Shown: in pieces, positions 32,417 to 34,420 of the stretch
Position numbering within the stretch: the stretch's first letter is position 1
Layout: every line of letters starts with the position of its first letter
Assembly: GCA_965662545.1 (NCBI GenBank)
Contig: CBFIHZ010000037.1
Location: 1-34,420 of the forward strand
Direction: 5' to 3'
Length of the DNA: 34,420 nt
DNA from: CPC320 sp002684375
GTDB lineage: Bacteria > Pseudomonadota > Alphaproteobacteria > Rhodobacterales > Rhodobacteraceae
Program-made: the position numbers and the translations under genes
Notes under the pieces: model-generated
What the model was told of the DNA's origin: nothing
Database searches by the model: none
What the model saw: the letters and a program-made list of their open reading frames with translations, nothing else

Positions 32417-34072
32417 ATGGCTGCTAAGGACGTCAAATTTAGTACTGATGCCCGCGACCGCATGCTACGCGGCGTAAATATTCTGGCCGATGCCGTAAAG
32501 GTAACGCTGGGACCCAAAGGTCGGAACGTTGTTCTGGACAAATCCTTTGGCGCACCAAGAATCACCAAAGATGGTGTGACGGTTGCAAAAGAGATCGAAC
32601 TTGAAGACAAGTTCGAAAATATGGGTGCGCAAATGGTAAAAGAAGTTGCCAGCCGCACCAATGACGAAGCCGGTGACGGCACCACGACGGCTACAGTTTT
32701 GGCCCAAGCGATCGTCAAAGAAGGCCTGAAATCAGTTGCAGCGGGCATGAACCCGATGGATCTGAAGCGTGGCATCGATCTGGCAACAACCAATATTGTT
32801 GACTCGATTAAGTCAGCGTCGCGTGAAGTCAAAGACAGCGACGAAGTCGCACAGGTCGGTACAATTTCGGCCAACGGTGAGGCCGAAATCGGTCGTCAAA
32901 TCGCCGATGCGATGCAAAAAGTCGGCAACGAGGGCGTGATCACTGTCGAAGAAAACAAAGGTCTGGAAACAGAGACCGATGTTGTCGAAGGCATGCAGTT
33001 CGACCGCGGTTATCTCAGCCCATATTTTGTCACCAACCCGGACAAAATGACCACCGAGCTGGAAGATTGCATGATCTTGCTGCACGAAAAGAAACTGTCT
33101 TCTCTGCAATCTATGGTTCCGCTGCTGGAATCGGTTATTCAATCGCAAAAGCCGCTGTTGATTATTGCAGAAGACGTCGAAGGCGAAGCGCTGGCAACTT
33201 TGGTTGTTAACAAACTGCGTGGCGGTCTGAAAATTGCTGCGGTCAAAGCACCTGGTTTCGGTGATCGTCGCAAAGCGATGTTGCAAGATCTGGCAATCCT
33301 GACTGGTGGTCAGGTGATCAGTGAAGATCTTGGCATGAAGCTTGAGAACGTGACTATGGATATGCTTGGCACTGCCAAGAAAGTTCAAATCACCAAGGAC
33401 GAAACCACTGTTGTGGACGGCAACGGCGAAAAAGCGGAGATTGAAGCGCGCGTTTCACAAATCCGCCAGCAAATCGAAGAAACCTCGTCTGATTACGACC
33501 GGGAAAAACTGCAAGAGCGTGTGGCCAAGCTGGCTGGCGGTGTTGCTGTGATCCGTGTTGGCGGAATGACCGAGGTGGAAGTCAAAGAACGTAAAGACCG
33601 CGTTGATGATGCGCTGAACGCGACCCGTGCTGCGGTTCAAGAAGGCGTTGTCGTCGGTGGTGGTGTTGCGCTGGTACAGGCCGGCAAAGCGCTGGGCAGT
33701 CTAACCGGTGCCAATGCTGACCAAAACGTTGGTATCTCCATCGTACGCAAAGCCATCGAAGCACCTCTGCGTCAAATTGCTGAGAATGCTGGTGTTGACG
33801 GGGCGGTTGTTGCTGGAAAAGTTCGTGAAAGCGATGACACGTCGTTCGGCTTTAACGCACAAACCGAATCCTATGGCGATCTGTTCGCAGATGGTGTTCT
33901 CGATCCGGCCAAAGTTGTGCGGACGGCTCTGGAAGATGCCGCGTCCATCGCGGGTCTGCTGATCACAACCGAAGCAATGGTCGCTGATAAACCAGAACCC
34001 AAAGGCGCCGCTGGCGGCGGCGGCGGCATGCCCGATATGGGTGGCATGGGTGGCATGGGCGGCATGATGTAA
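32417..34072 (+). CDS. groL: Chaperonin GroEL
   Basis: 551 residues. AAKDVKFSTDARDRMLRGVN start, the ATP-binding TLGPKGRNVVLDKSFG and the catalytic GDGTTTATVLAQ at about 86-97, the apical and intermediate domains intact, and the C-terminal GGM-rich tail. Second gene of the groESL operon with CAGGAGC as ribosome binding site and an intrinsic terminator after it. It folds proteins in its ATP-driven cavity and is induced by heat through loss of HrcA repression. Confidence 0.97.
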   Translation: MAAKDVKFSTDARDRMLRGVNILADAVKVTLGPKGRNVVLDKSFGAPRITKDGVTVAKEIELEDKFENMGAQMVKEVASRTNDEAGDGTTTATVLAQAIVKEGLKSVAAGMNPMDLKRGIDLATTNIVDSIKSASREVKDSDEVAQVGTISANGEAEIGRQIADAMQKVGNEGVITVEENKGLETETDVVEGMQFDRGYLSPYFVTNPDKMTTELEDCMILLHEKKLSSLQSMVPLLESVIQSQKPLLIIAEDVEGEALATLVVNKLRGGLKIAAVKAPGFGDRRKAMLQDLAILTGGQVISEDLGMKLENVTMDMLGTAKKVQITKDETTVVDGNGEKAEIEARVSQIRQQIEETSSDYDREKLQERVAKLAGGVAVIRVGGMTEVEVKERKDRVDDALNATRAAVQEGVVVGGGVALVQAGKALGSLTGANADQNVGISIVRKAIEAPLRQIAENAGVDGAVVAGKVRESDDTSFGFNAQTESYGDLFADGVLDPAKVVRTALEDAASIAGLLITTEAMVADKPEPKGAAGGGGGMPDMGGMGGMGGMM

Positions 34073-34098
34073 TCATCGCCCCTGATGCAAACGTAATT

Positions 34099-34126
34099 GG
34101 GTCCGCCATTGTGCGGGCCCTTTTTT
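34099..34126 (+). terminator. groESL intrinsic terminator
   Basis: GGGTCCGC, loop CATTGT, GCGGGCCC with one G-U pair in the stem, followed by TTTTTT. Confidence 0.88.
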
Positions 34127-34149
34127 ATTTCACCATGCGCCAATACGGA

Positions 34150-34216
34150 GATTCGGTGGGTGTCATGCGGCCCTGCGTGCGGATGTCCACCGGTTCGATT
34201 CCGGTACCCGAATCCA
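34150..34216 (+). other. tRNA 3'-end-like sequence
   Basis: A complete T-arm, ACCGG-TTCGATT-CCGGT (34189-34205), is followed by ACCCGAA, T and CCA (34206-34216), in the exact order expected of a tRNA 3' end. A 5' partner TTCGG occurs near 34152-34156, but there is no recognisable D-arm or anticodon arm and the span is only 67 bases. It is more likely a tRNA fragment than a functional tRNA, as left at integration sites. Confidence 0.45.
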
Positions 34217-34256
34217 ACAAACTTAAGTACCTATCCGCTTGGTTCCTCATATTTTT

Positions 34257-34297
34257 CTCATACACACTCGATACACACTTTTCATTGTGTGTATGAG
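34257..34297. repeat. 11-bp perfect inverted repeat
   Basis: CTCATACACAC (34257-34267) and GTGTGTATGAG (34287-34297) are exact complements around a 19-base loop that holds a second copy of ATACACAC (34271-34278). It could be a recombinase arm site, a regulator operator or a terminator without T-run. Confidence 0.6.
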
Positions 34298-34420
34298 CGG
34301 AAGCACCGCGTTGAACACAGTAATTTATATGTGGTGTTTTCTGATAATTTCTGCCCGCATTGCATTTATTTAAGGTGTGCCAGCAGTCAAAAAATCACAG
34401 TAGTGCAGAGTATTATTTTC
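34298..34420. other. AT-rich end of window, no gene seen
   Basis: The last 120 bases hold no recognised feature; the next gene lies beyond the window. Confidence 0.4.

Noticed and set aside
32813..33388. 191-codon - strand frame in groEL
   Set aside because: Antisense to groEL, a known source of long false frames.
34150..34216. Functional tRNA gene
   Set aside because: T-arm and acceptor 3' strand are present, but D-arm and anticodon arm cannot be folded and the length is too short.
1..34420. CRISPR array, restriction-modification, toxin-antitoxin or prophage genes
   Set aside because: No regularly spaced repeats and no recognisable proteins of these kinds were found; repeats seen are single inverted repeats.

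Overview
The window looks like chromosomal DNA of a marine Rhodobacteraceae (Roseobacter-group) alphaproteobacterium. The evidence is the set and order of core genes: gshA, an L-threonine aldolase, ribF, a family II pyrophosphatase, recR, ybaB, dnaX, a short-form SRP RNA beside dnaX, and groES-groEL behind a CIRCE element. The assignment rests on protein families and synteny recalled from knowledge; no search was run.

Positions 1-13,400 are an accessory region. They hold fragments of at least six decayed insertion sequences (IS3 four times, IS5 and IS481 once each). Interspersed are a RidA-family protein, a three-gene ABC importer of the 2-aminoethylphosphonate type (binding protein, ATPase, fused double permease; 3.0-7.3 kb, + strand), a four-gene polar amino acid ABC importer (10.7-7.4 kb, - strand) and an isolated 2-keto-4-pentenoate hydratase. 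Both importers have a strong hairpin directly after the binding-protein gene, which should lower expression of the downstream membrane and ATPase genes. A promoter-plus-terminator pair at 13.59-13.75 kb with no ORF between marks a likely small RNA.

Positions 14,100-25,800 are dense housekeeping sequence. An OmpA-domain envelope protein overlaps a small coiled-coil membrane protein; ubiA and rsmE diverge from about 12 bp; rsmE overlaps a small membrane protein and is followed by gshA. On the - strand lie the threonine aldolase, a YcgN-type cysteine-cluster protein overlapping ribF, a MaoC-type hydratase, a HAD phosphatase, the Mn-dependent pyrophosphatase and recR.

Positions 25,900-34,420 carry the dnaX-ybaB-recR order on the - strand with two extra modules inserted: a divergent CueR-type regulator with a DUF4396-like membrane protein, and a lipoprotein. 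The promoter between cueR and the DUF4396-like gene has the 19-bp spacer and dyad operator expected of a MerR/CueR-activated promoter, which links the membrane protein to copper or silver response. After dnaX come an SH3-domain protein, a tyrosine-phosphatase-like protein, the SRP RNA and the groESL operon. The last 290 bases hold a tRNA-3'-end-like sequence and a strong inverted repeat that could be an integration site.

No wholly new multi-gene system (defence island, CRISPR, biosynthetic cluster) is visible. The most useful leads are the CueR-DUF4396 unit, the small RNA candidate, the possible attachment site and the OmpA/coiled-coil pair.
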